NCBI RefSeq assembly: GCF_007671685.1
Contig: NZ_VCNL01000001.1
Span: 248,001 to 312,000, forward strand
Source of the DNA: Halorubrum salsamenti
GTDB lineage: Archaea; Halobacteriota; Halobacteria; Halobacteriales; Haloferacaceae
DNA: 64,000 bases
Reading direction: 5' to 3'
The notes under the pieces: model-generated
What the model saw: the letters and a program-made list of their open reading frames with translations, nothing else
What the model was told of the DNA's origin: nothing
Database searches by the model: none
Shown: piece by piece, positions 17,237-27,183 of the stretch
How positions within the stretch are numbered: position 1 is the stretch's first letter
Layout of the letters: each line of letters begins with the position of its first letter
Position numbers and translations under genes: made by a program

Positions 17237-18109
17237 GTGTGCACGCTCACGCTCGCGTGGCGGACGTTCGGTGACGCGCCGATCGCGCTCGCTGCGAACC
17301 GCGACGAGGCGTTAGATCGGTCGTCCGAGCCACCGGCTCTCCGCGGAGGCGATGGCGGCGACAGCGGCAGCGACGGCGACGGCGACGATGCGTACGTCGC
17401 ACCCCGCGACGCCGAGGCCGGCGGGACGTGGATCGGGCTCTCACGGTCGGGAGTCGTGGCCGCGGTCACGAACCGCTGGCTCGACGCCGACCGCGAGAGC
17501 GACCGCTCCCGCGGCCTGCTCGTTCGCGACTGCCTGACGGCCGACTCCGCGGAGGACGCCGTTCGAACCGTCGAGCACGACCTCGAAACCCGGTCGTACG
17601 ACGGTTTCAACCTCGTGCTCGCCGACGACGCTGCCGCCTTCCTCCTCTCGTACGACGGCGGGCTGGCGATCACCCGCCTCGATCCCGGCGTCCACGTCGT
17701 CGGCAACGTCGGCGGCGTGGTCAACGGCGTCGAGCGCTTCGCGGTCCCGGAGCGCCGCCGGGAGTTCGGCGCGGAGCGCGCCGACAGTGCGCGGGCGGTC
17801 GCGGCCGCGCTGGCACCGGAGCCCGGCGAGTCGGGAACCGAGTGGCTCGACCGCGCGAGCGCCGCGCTCGCGGACCACGAGTACGGAGCTTGTCTCCACG
17901 GCGACGGCTTCGGGACGCGGTCGTTCACGCGGATCCGGACCGCTCCCGATTCCGAGACGCCCCCCGAGTTCGCGTACGCCGACGGTCCGCCCTGCGAGAC
18001 GCCCGCGGAGCCGGTGTCGTTGCCGGCGGGGTTCGGTTCCGACGATCGGCGTCGAGGGAGGCCCGTCGACGGGTCCTCCGGCGGCGACGGCACGGAAAGC
18101 CAGTTTTAA
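17237..18109 (+). CDS. NRDE/TANGO2-family Ntn-hydrolase-like protein
   Basis: 290-residue NRDE-family protein. The start is put at GTG 17237 because it makes Cys the second residue (Met-Cys-Thr-Leu-Thr-Leu), and this family needs an N-terminal Cys nucleophile after Met removal. The naming motif AANRDEALDR follows at about 19-28. Further family blocks are GGTWIGLSRSGVVAAVTNRW and VGNVGGV. An Asp/Gly/Ser-rich insert sits at about 37-55. Eukaryotic TANGO2 is linked to heme and lipid handling; the archaeal role is unknown. It is divergent from the glucose dehydrogenase operon. Confidence 0.8.
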   Translation: MCTLTLAWRTFGDAPIALAANRDEALDRSSEPPALRGGDGGDSGSDGDGDDAYVAPRDAEAGGTWIGLSRSGVVAAVTNRWLDADRESDRSRGLLVRDCLTADSAEDAVRTVEHDLETRSYDGFNLVLADDAAAFLLSYDGGLAITRLDPGVHVVGNVGGVVNGVERFAVPERRREFGAERADSARAVAAALAPEPGESGTEWLDRASAALADHEYGACLHGDGFGTRSFTRIRTAPDSETPPEFAYADGPPCETPAEPVSLPAGFGSDDRRRGRPVDGSSGGDGTESQF

Positions 18110-18134
18110 GCGACTCGCGGGCGCCCAATACGGT

Positions 18135-18488
18135 ATGAGTGTGTCCGAACTCGAGGCCGACCTCTCGGAGGACGAACACGCCGGCCTCGAACTCATCCGC
18201 GAGACCGGTGGCATCCACCAGAGCGACTTCTGGAAGGAACTTGACGTCTCCTCGCGGAAGGGGAGCCGGATCGCGGAGGCGTTAGAGGAATCCGGGCTCA
18301 TCCAGCGCTCGGATACCGTTTACGACGGCCACAACACCTACTACCTCGAGCCCGCTCCCCGCGACTTAGACTTCTCGCTGCTCATGGCCGGCGACATGCT
18401 CTCGCCGTTCATCGGCGAGGAGGAGGTGGATCCGCAGGCAGACGCCTTCTCGCAGTGGATGATGAACCTCGCGTACGAAGAGTACTGA
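18135..18488 (+). CDS. Winged helix-turn-helix transcriptional regulator
   Basis: 117-residue regulator. A winged HTH of MarR/Lrp-like topology covers residues about 10-65, with the recognition region IHQSDFWKELDVSSRKGSRIAEALEESGLI and a wing ending YDGHNTYYLEP. A short acidic C-terminal helix (DFSLLMAGDMLSPFIG) may be for dimerisation. It starts 25 nt after the NRDE gene on the same strand, with a TTTTAAG box before it. Ligand and targets unknown. Confidence 0.8.
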   Translation: MSVSELEADLSEDEHAGLELIRETGGIHQSDFWKELDVSSRKGSRIAEALEESGLIQRSDTVYDGHNTYYLEPAPRDLDFSLLMAGDMLSPFIGEEEVDPQADAFSQWMMNLAYEEY

Positions 18489-18518
18489 ACTGAACGCCGA
18501 GTCAGCCTCTGGACGGCC

Positions 18519-19118
18519 TTATTCTTCGTTTCCCGGATCGATCACGTCGTCGTCGACCCGTCGAACGCTTTCTGCCAGCCGAGACTCGTCGGGAACGGCT
18601 TTTAAAAACGCCGAGGAGCCGAACGGCGCGTCCCCGTTGACCGATACCATCCCGAGATCGGCGGGGTCGCCGTCGAGCCCGGTGAGGAACGCGACAGTCC
18701 GAACCGCGGGCACGTCGTCGACCCGCGCCGCCGCGTCGACGGAACCGTACAGCGACCGGTGGGTCGCGACGTGGTAGACGCAGGTCGGGGTCGGCGCGAA
18801 ACAGAGGCGGAACCGCGCGCCCGGCTCGGTGCGCCCGAGTTTCGGCCGGAGCGCGTGGCTCGCGTCGGCGTGGAAGTACCGTTCCATCCGGCGGTACTGC
18901 CGGAGTATCTCGTTGGCACCGGTCGCGCGTCGCACGGCGGCGTCGCCCTTGAGTTCGATGACGTGATCGACGCGCTCCGGCGTGCGAACCCGGACGTACG
19001 CGTCGACGATCCCGCGGCGGCCCTCCGCGTCGTAGGGCTCCTCCAACCGGATCTCGGGGTCGTCGTGGACCGCCGTGTAGTGGTCGACCACGCGCGTCGC
19101 CAACTCGTCCTCCCGCAT
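18519..19118 (-). CDS. PD-(D/E)XK nuclease-like protein
   Basis: 199-residue soluble protein. The stretch GIVDAYVRVRTPERVDHVIELKGDAAV (about 35-60) matches the PD-(D/E)XK core: an Asp in a beta strand, a turn, then Glu-x-Lys. A following helix with Arg/Gln residues (NEILRQYRRMERYF) fits the fourth motif. This would suggest a DNA nuclease or nuclease-derived domain. The C-terminal half has no recognised motif. It is convergent with the HTH gene. The assignment rests on a short motif, so confidence in function is moderate. Confidence 0.6.
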   Translation of the reverse strand: MREDELATRVVDHYTAVHDDPEIRLEEPYDAEGRRGIVDAYVRVRTPERVDHVIELKGDAAVRRATGANEILRQYRRMERYFHADASHALRPKLGRTEPGARFRLCFAPTPTCVYHVATHRSLYGSVDAAARVDDVPAVRTVAFLTGLDGDPADLGMVSVNGDAPFGSSAFLKAVPDESRLAESVRRVDDDVIDPGNEE

Positions 19119-19251
19119 GGATCGACCACGGAGGCGACCGCGAATAAAGCCGCCGACGGCGGAGCGTACTGGACCCGATCGGCGGCCAGCGGTTCTCGTC
19201 TCGTTGGGCTCATCAAGGGGTTTGTAAGGCTCGAACCCCTACTGAAAGTTG

Positions 19252-19833
19252 ATGTCTGACAAACTGTCTAGGCGGCGGTACGTCGCCGGAACCGGAGCCG
19301 CGCTGACCGTGGGAACGCTCGCCGGCTGTTCGGGCGGCGGTGACGAATCCGGCGAAGCCGACGGTTCGGACGGGTCCGACGGCTCTGATGGGTCCGACGG
19401 AATGGACGGCGACGACGGGTCCGACGGTTCCGACGGCGGCGACTCCGGCGGGTCGGCTGCCGACGACGTCCCGAGCGAGATCGACGACTACCTCTCCGAC
19501 GCTCGGATGTACGAGGGGCAGATCATGGACTACACCGGACAGGACGAGGTCACGGTCGCGGTCGGCGCCGGCGACGTGGGGTTCGCCTTCGATCCGGCCG
19601 CGATCCGGATCGACTCCAGCACGACCGTCGTCTGGGAGTGGACCGGCGAGGGCGGCGCGCACAACGTGGTCTCCGCCGAGAACTCCGAGTCCGACTTCGA
19701 TAGCGGCAACGCCGTCGACGAGGAGGGCCACACGTTCGAGCAGTCGTTCGACAACACCGGGATCCAGCTCTACTACTGTACGCCCCACCAAGGGAACGGG
19801 ATGCTCGGCGCCATCGAAGTCGTCGAAGCGTAA
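19252..19833 (+). CDS. hcp: Halocyanin (blue copper Tat lipoprotein)
   Basis: 193-residue type-1 copper protein. SRRRYV at 6-11 is a twin-arginine signal and TLAGC gives lipobox Cys26, so it is exported folded and lipid-anchored on the outer face. A low-complexity Ser/Asp/Gly linker (about 27-68) precedes the cupredoxin domain. Copper ligands are His137 in GGAHNVV and Cys176, His179 and Met184 in YYCTPHQGNGM. It would carry electrons to a terminal oxidase; Cox genes lie 0.8-7 kb away. The ATG at 19252 is preferred over the preceding in-frame TTG. Confidence 0.93.
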   Translation: MSDKLSRRRYVAGTGAALTVGTLAGCSGGGDESGEADGSDGSDGSDGSDGMDGDDGSDGSDGGDSGGSAADDVPSEIDDYLSDARMYEGQIMDYTGQDEVTVAVGAGDVGFAFDPAAIRIDSSTTVVWEWTGEGGAHNVVSAENSESDFDSGNAVDEEGHTFEQSFDNTGIQLYYCTPHQGNGMLGAIEVVEA

Positions 19834-19946
19834 CGCCGCCGCCGCTCGCGGTTCGCTTTTCGCGAGACCCCGATCCGACAGCGTCGCGACCGGTCGCGTT
19901 GGTTCGGCGTCAATAGCTCCCCCGGCGGCCGCGGGAAGATCGGCCG

Positions 19947-20465
19947 CTACGGGAGAAACGACCACCGCACGTCGACGATCCGGTCGTGTTCGCTCGTGAC
20001 GGTCGGGCGCGCGAGGTGGTCGTTCGCGTTGACGCCGGCGTCGGCCAGCCGGGAGAGCGACTCCTCTAACGTGCGATCCGAGCGTTCGACCGTCGAGTCG
20101 CGGACGTACGGCGCGTCGAGTGGGTCCGACCGGGAGTTCGAGGTCTCGATCGCGTCCGTGAGTTCCCCGCCGATCGCGTACGCCGGCTGGTGGAACTTCC
20201 ACCCGTCGACGGACAGGAAGAGCCACACGTCGCCGTTGATCGCGTGGTACTCCCCGGAGACGCGAGACGGGTCGTGGGCGACGACGCGGGAGAGGACGGC
20301 CGTCTTCGTCCGGTAGAGCGCGTCTTTGCGAGCCGATCTGACGTTGCTCTCCGTGAGGTCGCCGCGCTCGTAGGCGGCGGTCGCCTCGTCGGCGAACTGC
20401 TTTGCGACCTTGTTGACGACGTACAGCGATTCGAGCAGATCGTCCGTCGGTTCGAGCGGGTCCAC
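19947..20465 (-). CDS. Conserved haloarchaeal protein, unknown function
   Basis: 172-residue soluble protein starting at GTG 20463-20465. An N-terminal helix-rich part is followed by a beta-rich segment with NGDVWLFLSVDGWKFHQPAYAIGGELTDAI (about 78-107), then a charged C-terminal half. No Cys cluster, P-loop, signal peptide or membrane segment is seen. It lies between halocyanin and Cox subunit IV but on the opposite strand, so a respiratory role is not implied. No family recognised. Confidence 0.65.
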   Translation of the reverse strand: MDPLEPTDDLLESLYVVNKVAKQFADEATAAYERGDLTESNVRSARKDALYRTKTAVLSRVVAHDPSRVSGEYHAINGDVWLFLSVDGWKFHQPAYAIGGELTDAIETSNSRSDPLDAPYVRDSTVERSDRTLEESLSRLADAGVNANDHLARPTVTSEHDRIVDVRWSFLP

Positions 20466-20628
20466 GGTGACATCGGTCGGCGGCTGCGACCGGTGTGAGG
20501 TGAGCGCGTCGCGCGGATAGGCGTTTCGGGATATTCGGTTCGGGATCCGCGGTCGGCACCGCTCGGGCGGGATCGCGTCCCCCGGATGGTTAATTCTTTA
20601 AGCGTACGGACGAAGGCAGAGGCAAGCA

Positions 20629-20904
20629 ATGTCGGACGACTCGCTCAAACTGTACACGGCGATCTACGTCGCGCTCCTGGTCGCGGCAACCCTCAACTTC
20701 GTCCTCTTCGAGGCCGAGTTCCTCAACTTCACCTACGCCCAGGCGCTCGGCGGCACGCTGGTGATCGCGACGGTCAAGACCCTGCTCATCGTCGGGTACT
20801 TCCAGCACCTCCGATGGGAGAACCGCTCGCTCACCTACGTGATGTCGCTCGCGCTCGCGCTCACGATGCTGCTGATGGCCGCCGCGACGTACTCCATCTC
20901 GTAG
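20629..20904 (+). CDS. Cytochrome c oxidase subunit IV-type membrane protein
   Basis: 91-residue membrane protein with three transmembrane helices (about 10-30, 37-60 and 67-88). It contains LIVGYFQHLRWENRSLTYV between helices two and three, which matches the CoxD/CyoD subunit IV family of heme-copper oxidases. It stabilises the oxidase rather than binding cofactors. It stands apart from the Cox I+III and II genes (23666-26949), with four unrelated genes between. A TTCTTTAAG promoter box is about 25 nt upstream. Confidence 0.82.
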   Translation: MSDDSLKLYTAIYVALLVAATLNFVLFEAEFLNFTYAQALGGTLVIATVKTLLIVGYFQHLRWENRSLTYVMSLALALTMLLMAAATYSIS

Positions 20905-21025
20905 ACCGCCGCCGACATTTCGCGCTTCCGCGTCCGTTTCCGTTCCCGGTTTCGGCTTCGTTTCTTCCTCTTTCCCGGCCCGTTCCGCCTGTGTGTTTTT
21001 TGTAGCCGCGCGTGAATGAGCCGGT

Positions 21026-21775
21026 ATGGATCTCCGATCTGCAACGCTCGACGACATCGACGCGATCCGGACGGTCGCGCGCGAATCGCTGATCGCTTCC
21101 TACGGCCACGCCGTCGACGAGACGCTACTGGAGGAGGCGATCGACGAGTGGTACGACCCCGACGAGCTCGGTGCGGACATCGGCGACGAGGACACGGTGT
21201 TCCCGGTGGCCGTCGTCGACGACACCGTCGTCGGGTTCGCCGAGAGCTACGTCGTCGGCCGGCGCGAGCGCGTCGGCGAGATCGACTGGCTCCACGTCCA
21301 CCCGGACCACCGCGAGTCGGGGATCGGCTCCGCACTCTTAGAACGGGTGGAGTCGGAGCTTCGCGCGGCCGACGTCGACCGCATCGAGGCGCGCGTCCTC
21401 GTCGACAACGAGGCGGGAACGGCGTTCTACGAGCGCGAGGGGTACGATCTCGACGGCGAGCGCGCGGTGGAGATCGGCGACGAGACGTTCGACGAACGGG
21501 AGTACCGGAAGCAGATCGGACGGCTGACCGGCATTTCCGAGGGTACCTACGAGACGGAGGACGGCGAGACCGTCCACGTCGCCTTTGACGAGAGCGACCG
21601 GGGCTCTCACGCCCCGTTTTACGTCGCGTACACCGACGCCGACCTGTCGCAGCGCTACGGCTACCTCTGCGGGAACTGCGAGGGGACGAACGTCGCCATC
21701 GACACGATGGACCGGATGGAGTGTCGCGACTGTGGCAACCGACGCAAGCCGGCCCGGTGGGACGCGGCGTACTGA
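21026..21775 (+). CDS. GNAT N-acetyltransferase fused to a zinc-ribbon domain
   Basis: 249 residues in two parts. Residues 1-160 are a GNAT acetyltransferase with the acetyl-CoA motif WLHVHPDHRESGIGSALLERVE and the C-terminal NEAGTAFYEREGYD. Residues 165-249 are a small domain with a zinc ribbon CGNC (x15-20) CRDC, resembling the haloarchaeal DUF5816 type. The fusion suggests acetylation of a specific target presented by the zinc domain, possibly a protein N-terminus or small metabolite; this is inference. Confidence 0.82.
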   Translation: MDLRSATLDDIDAIRTVARESLIASYGHAVDETLLEEAIDEWYDPDELGADIGDEDTVFPVAVVDDTVVGFAESYVVGRRERVGEIDWLHVHPDHRESGIGSALLERVESELRAADVDRIEARVLVDNEAGTAFYEREGYDLDGERAVEIGDETFDEREYRKQIGRLTGISEGTYETEDGETVHVAFDESDRGSHAPFYVAYTDADLSQRYGYLCGNCEGTNVAIDTMDRMECRDCGNRRKPARWDAAY

Positions 21776-21807
21776 GTCGCGCCGCCCGAGTCTCCGGAGC
21801 CCTCGAC

Positions 21808-22800
21808 CTACAGCGTCTCTTTGACGCCCAGCACGCGCTCTTCGGCCTCGCGCCCCGGGTCCCACTCGCCGCCGTCGCGGTCGGCGTCCCGGTGCTCGGC
21901 GACGGTCCGCGCCATCGCCTCCTCGACGGGCGTCGACTCCCACCCGAGGTCGGCGAGCGCGCACGTGTCGAGCAGGTGCGGGTACTCCCGGTACAACACG
22001 AAGTCGTCCGGCCCGAGGCCGCCGGCCGCCAGCGCGTCGGCGCTCGCCGCGACGACCTCGCAGCCGACGCCCGCCGCGTCGGCGATCGTCTCTAGGGTCT
22101 CCTCGAGCGTGAGTGCCCGGCGGTCGCCCACGTTGTACGCTCGCCCCGCCTCGCCGCGCTCGGCGACGATCCGGAGCGCGCTCGCCACGTCTTCGACGTA
22201 CGCGCGGTGCCAGAGGTTCTGCCCGTCGCCGGGAACGACGACGCGGTCCTGAGAGAGCACCCGGTCGATCCAGTAGTCGAGCCGCTCGGTGTAGTCGTAC
22301 GGGCCGTAGACGATACAGGGACGCACCGCCATCGCCCGAACCCCCTCCTCGGCGGCCGCGAAGACGGCTCGGTCGCCCTCGGCCTTCCGGTTCCCATAGG
22401 TCTCCGACGTATCGTCGGTCGCCTGCTCGGGCGTGCACGGTCGAAGCGGTGTCTCCCCTTCGCGCTTGGGCACCTCCTCAGCGGCGTAGCTGTCGCCCGA
22501 GGAGATGTACACGTACCCGTCGACGTCGGCGAACACGTCGGTGGCCGTTTCCACATCGGCCGGCTGGTAAGCGACGCAGTCGATCACGATATCGGGCTCG
22601 ATAGAGAGCTTCGCGGTTCGGAGATCCCGCTCGTTCTTCCGGTCGCCCTCGACGTGGGTCACTCGGTCGTCGTCGGCGAAGGGATTCCCGTGGGTGCCCC
22701 GGTTCAACATTCCGACCTCGTACCCGTTCGCGATCAGGTCGGAGACGGTGTGTCGGCCGATGAATCGGGTTCCACCGATGACGAGCGCCGTGTCGGTCAT
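21808..22800 (-). CDS. NAD-dependent epimerase/dehydratase (extended SDR)
   Basis: 330-residue extended short-chain dehydrogenase. The NAD-binding motif is TALVIGGTRFIGRHTV at the N-terminus (GGTxFxG form). The catalytic Ser is in YISSGDSYAAEE, but the usual YxxxK pair is seen as the YGNRKAEGDRA segment. The C-terminal half has RAYVEDVASALRIV and YNVGDRRALTLEE as in sugar-nucleotide epimerases. Substrate is probably a nucleotide-activated sugar or related carbonyl. The ATG at 22798-22800 is chosen; another in-frame ATG lies three codons upstream. Confidence 0.83.
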   Translation of the reverse strand: MTDTALVIGGTRFIGRHTVSDLIANGYEVGMLNRGTHGNPFADDDRVTHVEGDRKNERDLRTAKLSIEPDIVIDCVAYQPADVETATDVFADVDGYVYISSGDSYAAEEVPKREGETPLRPCTPEQATDDTSETYGNRKAEGDRAVFAAAEEGVRAMAVRPCIVYGPYDYTERLDYWIDRVLSQDRVVVPGDGQNLWHRAYVEDVASALRIVAERGEAGRAYNVGDRRALTLEETLETIADAAGVGCEVVAASADALAAGGLGPDDFVLYREYPHLLDTCALADLGWESTPVEEAMARTVAEHRDADRDGGEWDPGREAEERVLGVKETL

Positions 22801-22852
22801 ACCGGTCATCCGGGAAGCGGACTCAAAAGCGTGGCCGAACGGAAACGAGCGG

Positions 22853-23056
22853 TCAGCTCTCGATCCGAGACCCGTCGTCAGATTCGCCGTTCGCGGACTC
22901 GGTGTCGGTCCCGAGCGCTTCGTCGTCGCGCGGTCCGTCACCGCGCCACCGCCGGTACAAGAGGTACGCGACGCCGAGTCCGACGACCCAGCTTCCGACC
23001 CCGGCGATCGCGAATGCGATTCCGATCAGAAAGTCCCCGGTCGGCGCGCCGAACAT
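22853..23056 (-). CDS. Small membrane protein (1-2 TM, acidic tail)
   Basis: 67-residue protein beginning MFGAPTGDFLIG. One long or two short hydrophobic segments cover about 9-37 (GIAFAIAGVGSWVVGLGVAYLLY), followed by a basic stop-transfer RRWRG and an acidic tail. Divergent from the zinc-ribbon membrane protein at 23136, sharing an 80-bp promoter region. No family recognised. The short start is chosen because the upstream extension overlaps the divergent promoter. Confidence 0.6.
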   Translation of the reverse strand: MFGAPTGDFLIGIAFAIAGVGSWVVGLGVAYLLYRRWRGDGPRDDEALGTDTESANGESDDGSRIES

Positions 23057-23135
23057 ACTCCTGCTCGGTGTCTCGGCCACATAAACGCTCCGAGGGAGGG
23101 GTAGTTTCTCGGCGCTGGCGCCCGTTCCCGACGAC

Positions 23136-23621
23136 ATGAGCGATCCCGAGACCCGTCGGAGACGACCGTGGCTCGCGGCCGCGCTGGCGCTTCTGGTGTC
23201 CGGACTCGGCCACGCCTACCTCAGGCGATGGGCGCGCGCTTTCGGGTGGTACGCGCTGATCACGGCGACGCTCGTGTTCGTCGTTCCAGACGCTGCCGTC
23301 GATCGTGTGGTCGCCGGCGAGCGCCCGCCGCTCGTCGAGATCGCCCCGGCGCTCATCGCCGTCGCCGCCAGCGTCGTCGACGCGTACGTCCTCGCCGTCC
23401 GGAACAACCGAGCGTACGAGCGGGGCTCGCCGGCGACCGAAACCGCGGCGGACGCGTCGTCGTCCGATCGCGACGGGCTGACCGGGAGCGACGCCGGGGC
23501 CGGATCCGCCGAACCGGTAACGGACTCGACCACCGATACCGTCTCGTGTCCGCACTGCGGCCGCGACACGGACGCGACGCTGGACTTCTGTCAGTGGTGT
23601 GTCGAGTCGCTCGATGAGTAA
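23136..23621 (+). CDS. Membrane protein with C-terminal zinc ribbon
   Basis: 161 residues: a basic N-terminus (RRRR near residue 7), hydrophobic segments at about 13-30, 35-50 and 66-88, an acidic low-complexity linker, and a C-terminal zinc ribbon CPHCGRDTDATLDFCQWC. This is a common haloarchaeal architecture (DUF7575-like) of unknown role. It sits directly beside the convergent cytochrome oxidase operon (45 nt between stops). Confidence 0.75.
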   Translation: MSDPETRRRRPWLAAALALLVSGLGHAYLRRWARAFGWYALITATLVFVVPDAAVDRVVAGERPPLVEIAPALIAVAASVVDAYVLAVRNNRAYERGSPATETAADASSSDRDGLTGSDAGAGSAEPVTDSTTDTVSCPHCGRDTDATLDFCQWCVESLDE

Positions 23622-23665
23622 CGAAGAATCCGCAAAAAGGTCGACCCAAGGTGTCCGCCGCTACC

Positions 23666-26164
23666 TCAGAAGAGGTAGAACAGCGGGAAGATGAACACCC
23701 AGACGATGTCGACGAAGTGCCAGTAGAGGCCGAAGTACTCGATCGGCCGCTCGTCGTCAAGGTAGTGGCCCTGATACGCCCGGACGAACAGGAAGATGGC
23801 GATCAGGAGACCGATCACCACGTGGATCCCGTGGAGTCCGGTCGTCACGTAGTAGATCGACGCCTGGACCGGATCGCCGTGGGCATTGGCGTTGATCGTC
23901 ACGCCGCGGTCGAAGATCTCGTGGTTCCACTCCCACATCTTGATCGCGAGGAACACGAAGCCGAGCGCGATCGTCGAGCCGAGCGAGGCGAGTAGCCCCT
24001 GCCGGCTCTTGCGGTGAGCGGCCACCAGCGCGAGGATCACCGTGAACGAGGAGGTGATCAGCACGAACGTGTTGATGAGGCCGGGAAGCGACTCCGTCAG
24101 CGGCTCCCACGTCATCCAGCCGGCGTTATACCGGACGAAGATGGCCGCGGAGAGGAACGCGCCGAAGACGATCACGTCCGAGGCGAGGAAGAACCACATC
24201 CCCAGCTTCACCTTCTCGACGCCTTCGAAGGGCCATCGCTCGGCGAACTCGGTGGGCGGGGCGTAGAAGTCCTGCAGCCCCCACTTCACGCCGGTCCAGA
24301 TCAGCCCGATCAGTCCCACGACGGCGAGTATCGGGTAGATCGGGTTCGCGATCTCGACGCTCGTCTGGGCCACCGTCTCGCCAAGGACGAAGGTGACCGA
24401 CTCGCTGAACCCGGAGAGACCGAGCAGCATGATTCCGAGCGCCAGCGAGAGCGCGAACGGCCAGATGCTCGCGTGGCTCGGGTGTTTATCCCAGTACGGG
24501 TACTCCGAGATGTGCTCTTCGTGAGTGTCGCCGCCGTCCGTCGCGGCGTTGCCGTCGCCGTCGGCCTTGACCGCCGGGCCGCCGTCGGGCACGTAGTCCT
24601 TCACGAACTCCAGCTTACCGGAGGCGTACGAGGGGCGGTTCGGCCAGTTCTCGAGCGGCGGGGGCGACGAGACCGCCCACTCCGCGGTCCGCGAGTAGTC
24701 CCACGGATTGTCGCCGGCGGGTTCGCCGGAGACGTAGGACTTCGCGAAGTTGTAGAACATGATGAAGAAGGACAGTCCGAGGACGAACGCGCCGATCGTC
24801 CCGAACTGGTGGTAGATCTGGAACTCGGGGTTGTACTCGAACACCCGGCGGGGAGTCTCCCAGCCGAGGAACATCGAGAAGTAGACCATGTTGAAGCTGA
24901 TGAAGAAGATCACGAAGTGGAGCTTCCCGAGCAGTTCGTCGTACATCTTCCCGGTAACCTTCGGGAACCAGTAGTAGGCCCCGCCGAACAGCGCCGTCGC
25001 GCCGCCGAACATCACGTAGTGGAAGTGTGCGACCACCCAGTAGGTGCCGCGGAATTCGTAGTCGAGGACGATCGCGCCGAGGAACACCCCGGTGATGCCG
25101 CCGAGGATGAACAGCAGCAGCGCCCCGAACGCGAAGAGGAACGGCGTCGTGAACTGGATGCGACCCTTGATGAGGGTGTAGATCAGCGAGAACACCACGA
25201 GGTCGAAGGGTAACGAGATCCCGATGGTGGTCGCCATCATCAACGTCTTGATCTCCAGGTTGATCGTCGTCAGGAACATGTGGTGCATCCAGACGAGGAA
25301 CGACTGCACGGAGATCAGGCAGATGGCGATGATAACCCACTTCCGACCGACGAGCCGCCGTCCGGAGAAGGTCTGGAACAGCTCCAACATCACGCCCAGC
25401 GCCGGGAAGAAGACGATGTACACCTCCGGATGACCGAAGAACCAGAAGAGGTGGCCCCACAGCAGAGATCCCCCTTCTGTCGCGGAGAAGTAGACGCTCC
25501 CGAGCACGCGGTCGGACGCGAGGATTAGCCCGACCGCCAGCAGCGCCGCGAACGCGAACAGCATCATCCACACCGTCGCGAGCATGGACCAGGTGAACAT
25601 CGGCATGTCCATGATCCCCATCCCCTCGGCGCGGGAGTGATGGATGGACGTGAGGAAGTTCACCGTCGACGCCGTGATGCCGACGACGAACATGAACAGC
25701 GCGAGCACCGCCCCGGTCGACCCGATGCTCGGCGTGTACATCGGGATGTTGAGCGGAGCGTACATCGTCCATCCGGCGTCGAGCGTCCCGCCTTGGAAGA
25801 AGCTGATCCCCAGCAGGATGCCGGAGAACAGATACATCCAGTAGGACAGCGCGTTCAAGCGGGGGAACGCGAGGTCGTCGGCACCGATCTGCAGCGGAAC
25901 GAAGTAGTTCGCGAAGCCGAACCCGAACGGTGAGAGGAACCAGAACACCATGATAAGCCCGTGTGCGGTGACGGCCTCATTGTACGCCAGCCCGGAGAGG
26001 ATCTGGCTCGTCGGGTCCCACAGCTGCATGCGGATCAACAGCGCGAGCACCCCGCCGAAAAGCAGGAAGAACAGCGCGGTGATGGTGTAGAGAATCCCGA
26101 TGTCCTTGTGGTTCGTGGTGACGAACCAGCGCTTGACGGAGGTCGTCGGTGGAAGCTCGCTCAT
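23666..26164 (-). CDS. coxAC: Cytochrome c oxidase, fused subunits I and III
   Basis: 832-residue fusion. Residues about 1-560 are subunit I with the heme and copper ligands visible: AHGLIMVF (low-spin heme His), [12 protein letters not shown] (CuB His cross-linked to Tyr), MHHMF (two CuB His) and [10 protein letters not shown] (heme a3 and heme a His). After an acidic linker (about 545-565) come more helices and a subunit III domain from about 630, with WEWNHEIF and the ending [31 protein letters not shown]. It reduces oxygen and pumps protons. It overlaps coxB by 4 nt (ATGA, 26161-26164). Confidence 0.95.
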   Translation of the reverse strand: MSELPPTTSVKRWFVTTNHKDIGILYTITALFFLLFGGVLALLIRMQLWDPTSQILSGLAYNEAVTAHGLIMVFWFLSPFGFGFANYFVPLQIGADDLAFPRLNALSYWMYLFSGILLGISFFQGGTLDAGWTMYAPLNIPMYTPSIGSTGAVLALFMFVVGITASTVNFLTSIHHSRAEGMGIMDMPMFTWSMLATVWMMLFAFAALLAVGLILASDRVLGSVYFSATEGGSLLWGHLFWFFGHPEVYIVFFPALGVMLELFQTFSGRRLVGRKWVIIAICLISVQSFLVWMHHMFLTTINLEIKTLMMATTIGISLPFDLVVFSLIYTLIKGRIQFTTPFLFAFGALLLFILGGITGVFLGAIVLDYEFRGTYWVVAHFHYVMFGGATALFGGAYYWFPKVTGKMYDELLGKLHFVIFFISFNMVYFSMFLGWETPRRVFEYNPEFQIYHQFGTIGAFVLGLSFFIMFYNFAKSYVSGEPAGDNPWDYSRTAEWAVSSPPPLENWPNRPSYASGKLEFVKDYVPDGGPAVKADGDGNAATDGGDTHEEHISEYPYWDKHPSHASIWPFALSLALGIMLLGLSGFSESVTFVLGETVAQTSVEIANPIYPILAVVGLIGLIWTGVKWGLQDFYAPPTEFAERWPFEGVEKVKLGMWFFLASDVIVFGAFLSAAIFVRYNAGWMTWEPLTESLPGLINTFVLITSSFTVILALVAAHRKSRQGLLASLGSTIALGFVFLAIKMWEWNHEIFDRGVTINANAHGDPVQASIYYVTTGLHGIHVVIGLLIAIFLFVRAYQGHYLDDERPIEYFGLYWHFVDIVWVFIFPLFYLF

Positions 26165-26949
26165 GCACTCACACCTCCGACGGCGGCGCCATTGAGGTTT
26201 GCGGCGCCATTGACACTCGCGCCACCCTCCACGTTGGAGGAGTTACCGCCGGTACCCTCGTACCAGGTTTCCCACTCGTCTTGGGGAATGACGGTGATCT
26301 GTCCGTTCATCGCGGAGTGGCCGGGGCCGCAGAGTTCGAAGCACTCGACCATGTACGTCGCCTCACCGCCCTGCGCTTGGACCTCTTCGGAACTGACGGA
26401 GAACCAGTTGGTGTTGGTGTCTCCGGGGATGGCGTCGGATTTTATCCGTAACTCCGACGAGCCGAAGTTGTGCCACACGTCTCGTGAGGTCACCGCGATG
26501 TCGATCCGCGTGTCGGCGGGAACGATCAGCTCACCGGTCTCGGTGTGGCCGTTCGGGTACTCGTAGTCCCAGCCGTACTGGTACCCCTCGACCGTGATCT
26601 CGATGTTGTCTCCGTCGGCGTCCGGTCCCTCCTCGACGTAGAGGAGGATACCGTACGCGTACACGACGAGGCTGATGACGACGATCGCGCTCAACCCGAA
26701 CGACAGGAAGAGCTTCTTTGCTTTCGGACCGCCCTGTCCCGTCGGGAGCTCGCCGACCTCCGGCGCGTCGAAGTCCTCCTTCGGCTCGCTACCGTCATCG
26801 CGGTACTTGTACACGTTCCACAGCGTGTATGCGACGACGATTGTGCCGACGAGGGTTCCTAACGCGAGGAAGACGAAGAAGATCTCGTCAAAGACCTCCG
26901 CCTGTGCGCGCCAGCCGCTCCCCTGTTGCAGGATAAGTGAATCTATCAT
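26161..26949 (-). CDS. coxB: Cytochrome c oxidase subunit II (CuA)
   Basis: 262 residues: two transmembrane helices (about 25-48 and 82-105) and an extracellular cupredoxin domain. The CuA site is complete: [16 protein letters not shown] supplies the first His, and [14 protein letters not shown] gives Cys-x3-Cys-x3-His with Met. It accepts electrons from a halocyanin-type donor and passes them to subunit I, encoded immediately downstream with a 4-nt overlap. The C-terminus has an unusual Gly/Ala/Asn-rich tail ([18 protein letters not shown]). Confidence 0.95.
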   Translation of the reverse strand: MIDSLILQQGSGWRAQAEVFDEIFFVFLALGTLVGTIVVAYTLWNVYKYRDDGSEPKEDFDAPEVGELPTGQGGPKAKKLFLSFGLSAIVVISLVVYAYGILLYVEEGPDADGDNIEITVEGYQYGWDYEYPNGHTETGELIVPADTRIDIAVTSRDVWHNFGSSELRIKSDAIPGDTNTNWFSVSSEEVQAQGGEATYMVECFELCGPGHSAMNGQITVIPQDEWETWYEGTGGNSSNVEGGASVNGAANLNGAAVGGVSA

Positions 26950-27183
26950 GTTCGTCTCTCTGCTCTTGTACCCTCCTTAGCGAAGGCGCAGTTAACTCTT
27001 GTGTGAACCGATCGAGGCACGCATCCTTTGGCAGTCAGAGTGACGGCGTCTCTCGGGGGAGGTGCCCGCGGGCGCACCGTAAGACAGCGGTAAGCTGACT
27101 CGACGGACTGACGCGGAGCCGATCGGCGGAACATACGAAGGCTATTTGTACGCGGGAACGGACCGGCTAACAACGAACTCACT

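Noticed and set aside
19345-19460. Short tandem DNA repeat (Ser-Asp-Gly codons)
   Set aside because: It is explained by the low-complexity linker of the halocyanin precursor, typical of these lipoproteins.
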